A DNA stretch of 8,285 bases from Nitriliruptorales bacterium (lineage in GTDB: Bacteria > Actinomycetota > Nitriliruptoria > Euzebyales > Egibacteraceae): NCBI GenBank assembly GCA_007133145.1, contig SLNF01000183.1, forward strand, positions 1-8,285, given 5' to 3'. The notes beneath the pieces are model-generated. The model was given only the letters and a program-made list of their open reading frames with translations. It had not been told where the DNA came from and made no database searches. A program made the position numbers and the translations under genes. Of the stretch, positions 1 through 6,820 are shown piece by piece. Each line of letters starts with the position of its first letter. Position 1 is the first letter of the stretch.

Positions 1-1
1 A

Positions 2-412
2 ACGCCGGCCGGGCACGAGGCCGAGGCCGACTTCACCTACCGTCTGTTCCGCCCACCACCGATGGGAGCCGGGATCGCGAGCGCGCTGCGCCGGCTGCTG
101 CCCGCCGAGCGGCAGCGGGAGCGCGCCGTCGAGGACGCCGCCGAGGTCGCCGCGGCCGAGCTCCACAAGCATGTCGGGCGGGCGCGCTGGGACCTCAGCC
201 AGCGGCTCGAGCAGCTTCGCCTGCGCTACGCCGAGCGCATGAGCGAGCACGTCTCGGAGGTCTCCTCGGGGGTACGGCTCGCCGTCGAGCGGGCGAAGGG
301 CCAACGGGCGAGGGCCAGCGCCGACCTCGACGCCTACGAGCGCGACGCCGCACGCGTAGCCGAGCGGCTCGACGCGCTCACCGAGGCGCTGGGCGGGGAC
401 GTGCCGTGGTGA
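2..412 (+). CDS. C-terminal part of a dynamin-family GTPase (5' truncated by window edge)
   Basis: The reading frame is open from the first bases of the window to the TGA at 410-412, so this is the 3' end of a longer gene; the ATG at 62 is internal to that frame and is probably not the true start. The visible ~136 residues start with a short Phe/Tyr/Pro-rich stretch (FTYRLFRPPP) and a Leu/Arg-rich segment (LRRLLPAERQRERA). Long, charged amphipathic helices follow, with heptad-like spacing (RARWDLSQRLEQLRLRYAER) up to the C-terminus. In my recollection of the family, this layout is the C-terminal stalk of bacterial dynamin-like proteins, which remodel or tether membranes using GTP. The GTPase domain and its P-loop would lie upstream, so the call rests on the stalk alone. 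The end overlaps the next gene by 7 bp, implying a shared operon and translational coupling. An alternative is an unrelated coiled-coil protein. Confidence 0.55.
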   Translation, partial: TPAGHEAEADFTYRLFRPPPMGAGIASALRRLLPAERQRERAVEDAAEVAAAELHKHVGRARWDLSQRLEQLRLRYAERMSEHVSEVSSGVRLAVERAKGQRARASADLDAYERDAARVAERLDALTEALGGDVPW

Positions 413-1932
413 ACCCAGCCGACGCACTGTGGCCCGCCGACGCCGACCGCTCCGTCGTCGAGCAGTCGTCGGCGACGCTCGAGGACCTCAACCTCGACCA
501 GGTCGTGGAGGCGCTCGTCAACGGCCGCGAGGAGCACGATCTCGCGCCGCTGTTTCGCAGCGTGCTCCGCGACGGCACCGCGATCCGCCACCGCCAGGCC
601 GTCTTCGCCGACGTCGAGGACCCCGAGGTCGGTGAGGCACTGCGCGCGTTCGCCACGGCGATGGCCCGCGCCCGTGCCCTGCGGCGCGAGGCCGCCCGCC
701 TGCGCTTCCGCTACCAACGGCAAGGCTGGCAGCACGACGCGGTCGCCGCGTACTGCGCGGCGACCCGTAAGCTCCTCGCGGGCCTCGAGTCCGCCGACCT
801 CGACTCCGAAGGCCTGCGCGCGAGCCGCACGGCACTGCGCGAGGTGGTGGCAGGAGAGGACTTCCGCAGGGTGGAGACCGAAGCGGAGGAGGTCGCCGCG
901 CTGCTCGACGAGGTCGTCTACTGCGTGCACATCCAGGGCCTGCGCGTGCAGGTCACCCCCTACGCCGGCCAACCCGACTACAGCGCGGAGGTCGCGAGCA
1001 CGTTCGCCGTGTTCCGCGACGGCCCCGTCGCCGAGCACGCACACAAGCTCGGATGGTCCGGGCACATGAACCACGTGGAGGCGCGCATCCTCGACCTCGT
1101 CGCGCGCCTGTATCCCGAGGCCTTCGCCGCCCTCGCGCGCTTCTGCGAGCGCCATGCCGACTTCGCCGACCCCCGCGTCGACGACCTCGACCGGCACGCG
1201 GGCTTCTACCTCGCCTACCTCGACCTCCTCGCCCCGCTGCGCAACGCCGGTCTGCCGATGTGCTACCCGACGCTCACCACGACGCCCGGTGAGACCAGCC
1301 TGAGCGACGGCTACGACCTCGCGCTCGCCTCGACCGCGGCGAGACCGTCGAGTGTCGTGACCAACGGGGTCGACCTCGACGAGGCCGAGCGCGTGGTCGT
1401 CGTGACCGGACCGAACCAGGGCGGCAAGACGACGTTCGGGCGGATGATCGGCCAGGTCCACCACCTCGCCGCCCTCGGCTGTCCCGTGCCCGCGGCCTCG
1501 GCCCGCCTGCTCCACGCCGACGCGGTGCGCACGCACTTCCGGGGCGAGGAGCGCCTGGCCACGCAGCGCAGCGGACTCGAGGAGGACCTCGAGGCCCTGG
1601 AGGCCATCGTCTCGACGGTCTCGCCCCGCACGGTCGTCGTGCTCAACGAGGCCCTGAGCTCGACGACGGTCCAGGACGCCCTCGAGATCGGCGACGCCGT
1701 GCTCGACGAGCTCGCCGACAACGCCGGGCTCACCCTGCTCGTGACCTTCATCGACGAGCTCGCCGGCGGTGACCCCCGTCGGGCGAGCTATGTCGCCGGT
1801 GTCGACCCGGCCGACCCCACCGTGCGCACGCTGCGCATCGAGCGGCGACCCGCCGACGGCCGCTCCTACGCCCTCGCGCTCGCCGAGCGCCATGGGCTCA
1901 CCTACCGCCAGCTCAGCGGTGACGACCGATGA
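406..1932 (+). CDS. Short MutS-like ATPase A (MutS domain III/V, no mismatch-recognition domain)
   Basis: 508 aa, MutS-family ABC-type ATPase. The Walker A is GPNQGGKTT at residues 335-343, matching the MutS consensus GPNMGGKST. The Walker B region reads VVVLNEALSSTT, so Asn414-Glu415 replaces the usual Asp-Glu. The switch that is TH in MutS is TF here (Phe448), in LLVTFIDELA, so the H-loop histidine is missing. The N-terminal ~300 residues are helical and include IRHRQAVFAD near residue 60, reminiscent of the MutS lever/clamp region. There is no MutS domain I with the Phe-X-Glu mismatch wedge, and no C-terminal Smr domain as in MutS2, so classical mismatch repair is unlikely. Start: GTG at 406 (or the adjacent GTG at 409), inside the end of the dynamin-like gene; a G-rich stretch at 392-398 may serve as ribosome binding site. 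It overlaps the next gene by ATGA. Probable role, by inference: ATP-dependent DNA-binding partner of the paralogue downstream. Confidence 0.85.
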   Translation: MVNPADALWPADADRSVVEQSSATLEDLNLDQVVEALVNGREEHDLAPLFRSVLRDGTAIRHRQAVFADVEDPEVGEALRAFATAMARARALRREAARLRFRYQRQGWQHDAVAAYCAATRKLLAGLESADLDSEGLRASRTALREVVAGEDFRRVETEAEEVAALLDEVVYCVHIQGLRVQVTPYAGQPDYSAEVASTFAVFRDGPVAEHAHKLGWSGHMNHVEARILDLVARLYPEAFAALARFCERHADFADPRVDDLDRHAGFYLAYLDLLAPLRNAGLPMCYPTLTTTPGETSLSDGYDLALASTAARPSSVVTNGVDLDEAERVVVVTGPNQGGKTTFGRMIGQVHHLAALGCPVPAASARLLHADAVRTHFRGEERLATQRSGLEEDLEALEAIVSTVSPRTVVVLNEALSSTTVQDALEIGDAVLDELADNAGLTLLVTFIDELAGGDPRRASYVAGVDPADPTVRTLRIERRPADGRSYALALAERHGLTYRQLSGDDR

Positions 1933-3455
1933 GGGCCCGCCTGCTCGATCCCGACACCGGGATCGACCCCGATGCCGATCTGCCACCGCTGGCTGGGGAC
2001 ACCGCCAACGACCTCGAGATCGACACGCTCGTCGCGGCGATGGCTGGCGAGGACGACTTCATCACGACCGTGGCGCGGCACGTCCTGCTCACGCCCCTGC
2101 CCGACCCCGACGTCATCCGCTACCGCCAGGCGGTGCTGCGCGACTGCCTCGCTCACCCAGCCCTCGTGCGCAGCCTCTACGAGGTCGTCGCCGACGGGCT
2201 CTTCGACGCCCGACGGGCGCTGGTGTGGCGCGGCACGACGCCTGATTCGAAGCTCCACGGCTCGCTGTCGGCCCTCGAGGTGTTCGTCGGGGTGCTGCGG
2301 CGGCTCCGCGCGATCGTCGAGCGGTCCGCCGACGCGCCGGCCTCGAGGGGACTGACCACGCTCTTCGCCGCGCTGCAGCGTGAGCTCACCGACGAGTACT
2401 TCACCGAGGTCGACGGCCACCTGCGTCGTCTGCGCTTCCGCGACGGCGTCCTGCTGAGCGCCACCCTCGGCAGGGGCAACCGGGGCACCGACTACGTCCT
2501 GCGTCGCGCCGAGGGGGAGGGCTGGCTCGCGAAGGTCCTGCCCATGGCGCGGGAGGGCTACGGCTTCTCCCTGCCCGATCACGACGAGACGGGCGCGCGG
2601 GCGCTGGCGGACCTGCGCTCCCGCGGCGTGGCCGCGGTGGCGACCGCCGCGGCGCAGTCCGCCGACCACCTCGCGGGCTTCATACGCGACCTCCGTACCG
2701 AGCTCGCGTTCTACCTCGGCTGCGTCAACCTCGCCGAGAGGCTCGGCGACCTCGGGCAGCCGACGAGCCTGCCCGACGTGCTGCCCGAGGGGCCGTCGCT
2801 GCGGGCGGAGGGGCTGTACGACCCCAGCCTCGCGCTCGTGAAGGGAGGCGAGGTGGTCGGCAATGACGTCGAGGCCACCCAGACGCCGGTCATACTCGTG
2901 ACCGGCGCCAACCAAGGCGGCAAGACGACGTTCCTGCGCAGCGTCGGACTCGCCCAGCTCATGCTCCAGGCAGGCATGTTCGTCCCGGCTCAGGCCCTCG
3001 AAGCGAGCGTGCGCAGCGGCGTCCTCACCCACTTCCCCCGGGGTGAGGACACGACGATGACCGCCGGCAAGCTCGACGAGGAGCTCACCCGCATGGGTGC
3101 GATCGTGGAGAGCGTCGAGGTGGACAGCCTCGTCCTCGCCAACGAGTCGTTCTCCTCGACCAACGAACGGGAGGGCTCCGAGCTCGCGCTGCAGGTCGTG
3201 CGCGCGCTCGGCGATCGCGGCGCGAGCGTCGTCTTCGTCACCCACTTCTACGAGCTCGCCGCACGCCTCCGTGACGAGCGCCCACTGCCGACGACGTTCC
3301 TCCGTGCGCAGCGCGGCGAAGGCGGACAGCGGCCCTTCCGCCTCCTCGAGGGTGAACCGCTGCGGACGAGCCACGGCCAGGACCTCTACGAGCGCGTCTT
3401 CGGCCGGCCACTGCCGGCCCGGGACACCCGGGGCGCCACCCGGCTCGACGGGTGA
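1929..3455 (+). CDS. Short MutS-like ATPase B, paralogue of the upstream gene
   Basis: 508 aa, the same length as its neighbour and related to it along the whole chain: DLEIDTLVAAM and IRYRQAVLRD here match DLNLDQVVEAL and IRHRQAVFAD there. Walker A is GANQGGKTT at residues 326-334 (Lys332). A helix that could be the MutS signature region is near 375-386 (TTMTAGKLDEEL). Walker B reads VLANESFSST, with Asn405-Glu406 instead of Asp-Glu. The switch histidine is kept: His439 in VVFVTHFYELA. As in the neighbour, domain I and Smr are absent. The ATG at 1929 overlaps the upstream stop (ATGA), and no clear ribosome binding site precedes it, so translation is probably coupled, which would favour equal amounts of the two subunits. 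MutS proteins act as dimers with composite ATP sites, so a heterodimer of A and B is the natural inference. This is the last gene of the operon; GC hairpins follow. Confidence 0.87.
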   Translation: MRARLLDPDTGIDPDADLPPLAGDTANDLEIDTLVAAMAGEDDFITTVARHVLLTPLPDPDVIRYRQAVLRDCLAHPALVRSLYEVVADGLFDARRALVWRGTTPDSKLHGSLSALEVFVGVLRRLRAIVERSADAPASRGLTTLFAALQRELTDEYFTEVDGHLRRLRFRDGVLLSATLGRGNRGTDYVLRRAEGEGWLAKVLPMAREGYGFSLPDHDETGARALADLRSRGVAAVATAAAQSADHLAGFIRDLRTELAFYLGCVNLAERLGDLGQPTSLPDVLPEGPSLRAEGLYDPSLALVKGGEVVGNDVEATQTPVILVTGANQGGKTTFLRSVGLAQLMLQAGMFVPAQALEASVRSGVLTHFPRGEDTTMTAGKLDEELTRMGAIVESVEVDSLVLANESFSSTNEREGSELALQVVRALGDRGASVVFVTHFYELAARLRDERPLPTTFLRAQRGEGGQRPFRLLEGEPLRTSHGQDLYERVFGRPLPARDTRGATRLDG

Positions 3456-3506
3456 GCCTCCGGCGACGCCAGGTGCGAGCGCCGGGCAGCCGGGTCCGGC
3501 CCGTCG

Positions 3507-3521
3507 CCGCGGCGCCCGCGG
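3507..3521 (+). terminator. GC-rich hairpin downstream of the MutS-like operon
   Basis: CCGCGG, loop CGC, CCGCGG: a perfect 6-bp stem about 50 bases after the stop of MutS-like B. There is no T-tract. It could be a U-less intrinsic terminator of the kind proposed in actinobacteria, or simply GC-rich chance structure. Confidence 0.25.
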
Positions 3522-3571
3522 TCTCGGGCCCGGCGATCCGCTCGCTTGGTGGCGCGAGAAGGTGCGGATCC

Positions 3572-3591
3572 CCGCGCGGAGCTTCGCGCGG
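3572..3591 (+). terminator. Second GC-rich hairpin between the operon and the small ORF
   Basis: CCGCGCG (3572-3578) pairs perfectly with CGCGCGG (3585-3591), with GAGCTT between; a closing G-T pair would leave the loop AGCT. No T-run follows. It lies in the 218-bp gap (3456-3673), where I see no convincing gene. It may end or protect the operon transcript together with the hairpin at 3507-3521. Confidence 0.3.
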
Positions 3592-3673
3592 AAGCCACGC
3601 CCCCGTGGGACTCCCGCGCGAAGGGTCTGAGCAGGGCTGACGCGGTGGCTTCCTCGGCGTCGACCCCCCCCAC

Positions 3674-3910
3674 TTGGAACGCGTTCGTGAAGGCCTTCGG
3701 GCCGCCTGCCCGGCGTTCGGCTTCGAGGCGGTGGGCACCATCGAGGACACCCCGGCCGAGCAGCTCGCGCTGACGTGGCGCCACGACGGGCACGAGGCCC
3801 GGCTCGAGGCCGACCTCGCGACCTACGCGTTCACGATCGCCGCGGTCGACGAGACCGGCGCGCAGACCGCGCGGATCGACCCCTCGGCGCTCACCCGCGA
3901 GACGGGGTGA
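3674..3910 (+). CDS. Small hypothetical protein, 78 aa
   Basis: I do not recognise this family. The translation looks protein-like: an amphipathic N-terminal helix (LERVREGLRAACPAFGFEA), then acidic stretches of likely beta-strand (QLALTWRHDGHEARLEADL, YAFTIAAVDE). It has no membrane segment, signal peptide or known motif. The start is uncertain: TTG at 3674 has no good ribosome binding site, and the frame is open upstream only to the TGA at 3638. Eight consecutive C residues (3664-3671) lie just before the start. A one-base change there would join this frame to a GTG start at 3645 in another frame, so the real N-terminus may be longer. It is followed at once by a hairpin and a convergent gene. 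Its composition matches its neighbours, so there is no sign of recent transfer. Confidence 0.45.
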   Translation: MERVREGLRAACPAFGFEAVGTIEDTPAEQLALTWRHDGHEARLEADLATYAFTIAAVDETGAQTARIDPSALTRETG

Positions 3911-3918
3911 CGCTGCCA

Positions 3919-3943
3919 CGCGGGCGGTCGGCTGTCGCCCGTG
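3919..3943. terminator. Candidate bidirectional terminator between convergent genes
   Basis: CGGGCG (3921-3926) pairs with CGCCCG (3936-3941), loop of 9; the stem can be extended outward by a wobble pair and a C-G pair. It begins about 10 bases after the stop of the small ORF and lies 60-90 bases beyond the stop of the minus-strand gene at 4007. This is the position expected for a shared terminator, although no T-tract is present on either strand. Confidence 0.35.
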
Positions 3944-4006
3944 AGCCTCCGGCGCCCCACCGCGGCGCGATCGACGGGGCGGTGACTGCGCCGGCGCGGC
4001 CCTGCC

Positions 4007-5053
4007 TCAGCCGCGTCGGCGCCAGGCCGCTCCGGCGGTGATGACGCTGCCGGCGGCGGCCAGCGCCGCCAGGCCGGTCCAGCGCACGGGGATCTCGCGG
4101 CTGCCCGTGGGCAGGTCGGGCACGCTGGCGTCGACGTGGGCGATCGCGCGATCCAGCAGCGGGGTGGGCAGTCCAGCGGGGGCGACGCGGTCGCGGTAGT
4201 CCCGCAGGAGCTCGCCTACCTCACCGCGCCCCGACCGCGCATGGGCGGCGATGCCGACCTCGAAGAGCGTCGTCGTCGCGAGCGCCCGCAGCAGCGCGAG
4301 CCCGAGCGGCTCGGGTTGGAGCGCGGCTGCCCAGATCCACGGGGGCGTGACCGGGACGCCGGCGGCGGCTTGTGCCCGCAGCGCCTCCCGCTGGGCGCGA
4401 GCCCCGAGCAGCCGGGCGTCGCGGGTCGCGGCGAACTGGCGGGTGTCGAGCCCGACGGCGTAGAGCCCGAGGTAGGGCAGGAGCGCCGGGATGTGGCTGG
4501 CGAGCCAGGCGTCGATGTCGGTGCGGAGCTGCACCCGGTGGCCGCGCATCCGCGCGAGGTGGGCTGCCACGGCGCGGGTGCGCGGGGTGACCGAGCCGTC
4601 AGGCTCACCGATGGGGATCGGCAGAGGGCCGAAGCGCAGGATCCGCATCACCGCGCCGTCCCGCTGCCCCCCGAGTGTCGGGTGGCCGGCCATGACCCGC
4701 TGCGCGCCCAGCCAGCGGGTGTACTCCCCGAAGCCGGCGGCGTTGTTCTGCAGGAACAGCACCGTGCGGACCCGCCGGTTGGCCGCGAGCGTCGGCAGGA
4801 CCGCCGCGGTCTGGTCCTTGCGCAGCACGACGAGCACGAGCGCGTAGTCGTCGTCGGGGGCGAGCTCCTCGACCACCGGCACGTGGTGGGTCTCCCGGCG
4901 GCCGTCGGGCACGAACTCCAGGACCACGCCGTGGGCGCGGACGTCGGCGAGCCGCTGTCGACGGGCGAGCAGCGCGACGTCGGCGCCGGCCTCGTGCAGC
5001 TTCGCGGCGACGTAGGAGCCGAGCGGGCCTGCGCCGTAGACCAGTGTCCTCAT
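4007..5053 (-). CDS. Ketopantoate reductase-like (ApbA/PanE family) NADP-binding oxidoreductase
   Basis: 348 aa from the ATG at 5051-5053. This start is chosen because it places the Rossmann fold at the N-terminus (MRTLVYGAGPLGSYVAAKL, GxGxxG at residues 7-12); the frame extends upstream, but the extra residues are Arg/Pro-rich and not protein-like. Arg31-Arg32 after the second strand suit NADP phosphate binding. Lys79 (VVLRKDQ) and the FLQNN segment (101-104) match family landmarks. PanE reduces ketopantoate to pantoate on the way to pantothenate and coenzyme A. However, the usual catalytic lysine is not evident: the equivalent region reads DAWLASHIPALLPYL (181-195). The substrate may therefore differ, and panE should not be assumed. 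The last residues (325-344) form a small hydrophobic stretch followed by Arg-Arg-Arg-Gly, a possible C-terminal membrane anchor. The gene is monocistronic and divergent from the hydrolase at 5436. Confidence 0.75.
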   Translation of the reverse strand: MRTLVYGAGPLGSYVAAKLHEAGADVALLARRQRLADVRAHGVVLEFVPDGRRETHHVPVVEELAPDDDYALVLVVLRKDQTAAVLPTLAANRRVRTVLFLQNNAAGFGEYTRWLGAQRVMAGHPTLGGQRDGAVMRILRFGPLPIPIGEPDGSVTPRTRAVAAHLARMRGHRVQLRTDIDAWLASHIPALLPYLGLYAVGLDTRQFAATRDARLLGARAQREALRAQAAAGVPVTPPWIWAAALQPEPLGLALLRALATTTLFEVGIAAHARSGRGEVGELLRDYRDRVAPAGLPTPLLDRAIAHVDASVPDLPTGSREIPVRWTGLAALAAAGSVITAGAAWRRRG

Positions 5054-5435
5054 CGCCGTTGCCCTGTCACCAGGGGCCCGCTCGACCCTCGACGGCGCCG
5101 GCCGGTGCGGCCCCGGGGTGGGCCGCCTGACGCTCGGGTCCCGTGCCTGCACCCAGCGGATGACCCGTCGATGCGCAGCGTAGTGGCTCGTGGGTGCGGC
5201 CGACACCCGGCGGGACCGACGATCGGGTCGCCTCGCGCGGGGGTCGGTGCGCTGGGGCGCCCGGGCGAGGAGGTCGCGCGGGCGGGTCGGTCGGGTCGCG
5301 TCGAGGCTGGGCTCGACTTCGGGGTCGTGGCGACCGCGTCACGTTGCGGCCTGGGTGGGCGCGCGGTCTTGCCGCTCCCGCCTTCCGTTGGCAGGGTGAG
5401 GTGTCGCTGTCGTGGGGCCCATCGAAGGACCGACC
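5054..5435. other. Divergent intergenic region, 382 bp
   Basis: This stretch separates the minus-strand reductase-like gene from the plus-strand hydrolase and should carry both promoters. I see no convincing gene: the open frames through it are Arg/Gly/Pro-rich shadows. I found no good -10/-35 pair. The only clear signal is the ribosome binding site at its right end. No repeat or RNA structure stands out. Confidence 0.5.
5424..5429 (+). promoter_or_regulatory. Ribosome binding site that fixes the hydrolase start
   Basis: GAAGGA lies 6 bases before the GTG at 5436. An upstream in-frame GTG at 5412 has no such site, so 5436 is the preferred start. Confidence 0.6.
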
Positions 5436-6578
5436 GTGACCGAACTCCAGGGTGGGGCGCTCGCAGCCGAGCTCGACGGGTTGCTGCGGCGTGCGGTGCA
5501 GCGCGGCCGCGGTGTGCGCCACGGACTGCTGGCGGTCGCCGATGTCGGCGGGTCGTGGGGTTGGCGGGGCGCGCACGGCCTCGCCGACGGGGACGGGACA
5601 CCGGCCACCGCCGACACGCGCTACCTCGTCGCGAGCGTCACCAAGCTCTTCACCGCGGTGGTGGTGATGCGGTTGGTGGAGCAGGGCCGCGTCAGGCTCG
5701 AGGATCGCGTCGTCGACCTGCTCGCCGCCGAGGTGACCGACGGCCTGCACGTGCTCGGTGGGGTCGACCACACCGCAGCGATCACCCTGGAGCACCTGCT
5801 CAGCCACACCTCGGGGCTGCCGGACTACTACACCGAGGCCCCCCGCAGCGGTCGCAGCCCGCAGGAGCGGCTGCTGGCGGGTGAGGACGCGCCGGTGCCT
5901 TTCGATGAGGTGCTGCGGCTGGCTCGGGAGGAGCTCACGCCGCACTTCCCGCCGCAACCGTTGGGCGCGTCGAAGCGTCGGGCCGTCTACGCCGACACGA
6001 ACTTCCAGTTGCTCGGCGCCGTCGTGGAGGCGATCGTGGGCGAGCCGCTGCGGGTGGTCTTCGCCGAGACGCTCTTCGGGCCGCTGGGGCTTGACGACAC
6101 CTCGTCGTACCCAGAGCCCCCGCGGTCGGGCGCGCCCGCCGGACCTCAGGCCGCGGTGTGGTCGGGCGACGTCGTCCTCGAGCCGCACGGCGCGCTCACC
6201 CACCAGGTGCCTGAGGGGGGCATCGTCTCCACCCTCGCCGACCAGGTGCGGTTCCTCACGGCCGTGGTCGGCGGGGAGGTGTTCGACGACCCGGCGACCT
6301 GGCCACGGATGCATCGGCACGTCAACCGGGTGTTCTTCCCCGTCGGCTACGGGCTGGGGGTGATGCGCTACGCGCCTCCGCGGTGGATGTCGCCGTTCTT
6401 CTCCATCCCCCCGATCGTGGGGCACAGCGGATCGACCGCGACGTGGCTCTTCCACTGCCCCGACCTCGCGATCGTGACCGCCGGCACCTTCGACGTCGTC
6501 CAACCGCCCTTGCCGTTCCGGTTCCTGCCGCGGGTGCTGCGGGCCGTCGCGAGGTCCGACCCCGTTCCCTCACCCTGA
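5436..6578 (+). CDS. Serine hydrolase of the beta-lactamase family (class C-like / PF00144)
   Basis: 380 aa. The three family motifs are in order: SVTK (SxxK) with nucleophile Ser67 and Lys70; Tyr185-Ala-Asp (YADTNFQLLG) in the Tyr-Ser-Asn position; and His330-Ser-Gly (GHSGSTATW) in the KTG position. LLSHTSGLPDYY is also a family hallmark. The family includes beta-lactamases, D,D-peptidases, esterases and D-aminopeptidases; the sequence does not tell which. There is no signal peptide (N-terminus MTELQGGALAAELDGLL) and no membrane helix, so it is probably cytoplasmic, which argues against cell-wall or drug hydrolysis and for a small-molecule esterase or peptidase. The spacing from SxxK to the Tyr motif (~118 residues) is generous, with an extra Pro/Arg-rich segment around 125-175. 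The nearest gene on the same strand begins 242 bp downstream, so co-transcription is possible but not obvious. Confidence 0.88.
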   Translation: MTELQGGALAAELDGLLRRAVQRGRGVRHGLLAVADVGGSWGWRGAHGLADGDGTPATADTRYLVASVTKLFTAVVVMRLVEQGRVRLEDRVVDLLAAEVTDGLHVLGGVDHTAAITLEHLLSHTSGLPDYYTEAPRSGRSPQERLLAGEDAPVPFDEVLRLAREELTPHFPPQPLGASKRRAVYADTNFQLLGAVVEAIVGEPLRVVFAETLFGPLGLDDTSSYPEPPRSGAPAGPQAAVWSGDVVLEPHGALTHQVPEGGIVSTLADQVRFLTAVVGGEVFDDPATWPRMHRHVNRVFFPVGYGLGVMRYAPPRWMSPFFSIPPIVGHSGSTATWLFHCPDLAIVTAGTFDVVQPPLPFRFLPRVLRAVARSDPVPSP

Positions 6579-6807
6579 CCGACACGACCTCCGCCGCCCC
6601 GCGGGGTCAACCACCCTCACCTTGCCCGTCCTCCGCGGCCACACCCTCCCCGCCCGACGGCGATGCAAGGGGGCTCGCGCGATCGGCGAGGGCCATGCCC
6701 AGCTCGCCACGCACCGGAGGCCGGTCGGGGGGGCGCAGCCCGAGAACGGAGATCTCGCATGGCGGGCGTCTCGCTGCGACGATGGATCCGGCAGGTTGCG
6801 CGAGGTC

Positions 6808-6814
6808 GAGGAGG
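6808..6814 (+). promoter_or_regulatory. Ribosome binding site of the GPP34 gene
   Basis: GAGGAGG lies 6 bases before the ATG at 6821, a strong Shine-Dalgarno match. It selects 6821 over an in-frame ATG at 6782 and over the much longer open frame that begins inside the hydrolase gene. The 242-bp gap before it (6579-6820) shows only a short hairpin, CGAGA/TCTCG at 6741-6757, of unknown meaning. Confidence 0.65.
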
Positions 6815-6820
6815 GGGTCG

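Noticed and set aside
334..1986. Long open frame of 550 codons on the minus strand opposite MutS-like A
   Set aside because: It mirrors the codon structure of the plus-strand gene, and its product is a Gly/Arg/Val/Glu-rich low-complexity string without motifs. The plus strand carries clear Walker motifs.
1902..3374. Long minus-strand open frame of 490 codons opposite MutS-like B
   Set aside because: Antisense shadow caused by high GC at third positions. No recognisable domain, and it overlaps a well-supported ATPase gene.
5054..5206. 51-residue N-terminal extension of the reductase-like protein
   Set aside because: Residues are Arg/Pro/His-rich, and the Rossmann strand normally begins within the first few residues, as it does from the ATG at 5053.
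4136..5884. 582-codon plus-strand open frame across the reductase-like gene and the intergenic region
   Set aside because: The translation is Arg/Gly/Ala-rich with no family resemblance, and it overlaps two genes with clear motifs on their own frames.
5067..6503. 478-codon minus-strand open frame opposite the serine hydrolase
   Set aside because: Shadow frame rich in His/Arg/Pro. The opposite strand has SxxK, Tyr and HSG motifs in order.
6597..6606. CCCCGCGGGG palindrome after the hydrolase stop, as a terminator
   Set aside because: A perfect palindrome with no loop cannot form a stable hairpin of useful length, and there is no T-tract.
6383..6820. Long N-terminal extension of the GPP34 open frame
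   Set aside because: It overlaps the end of the hydrolase gene in another frame and is Arg/Pro/Ser-rich. The ribosome binding site and the family start both point to 6821.
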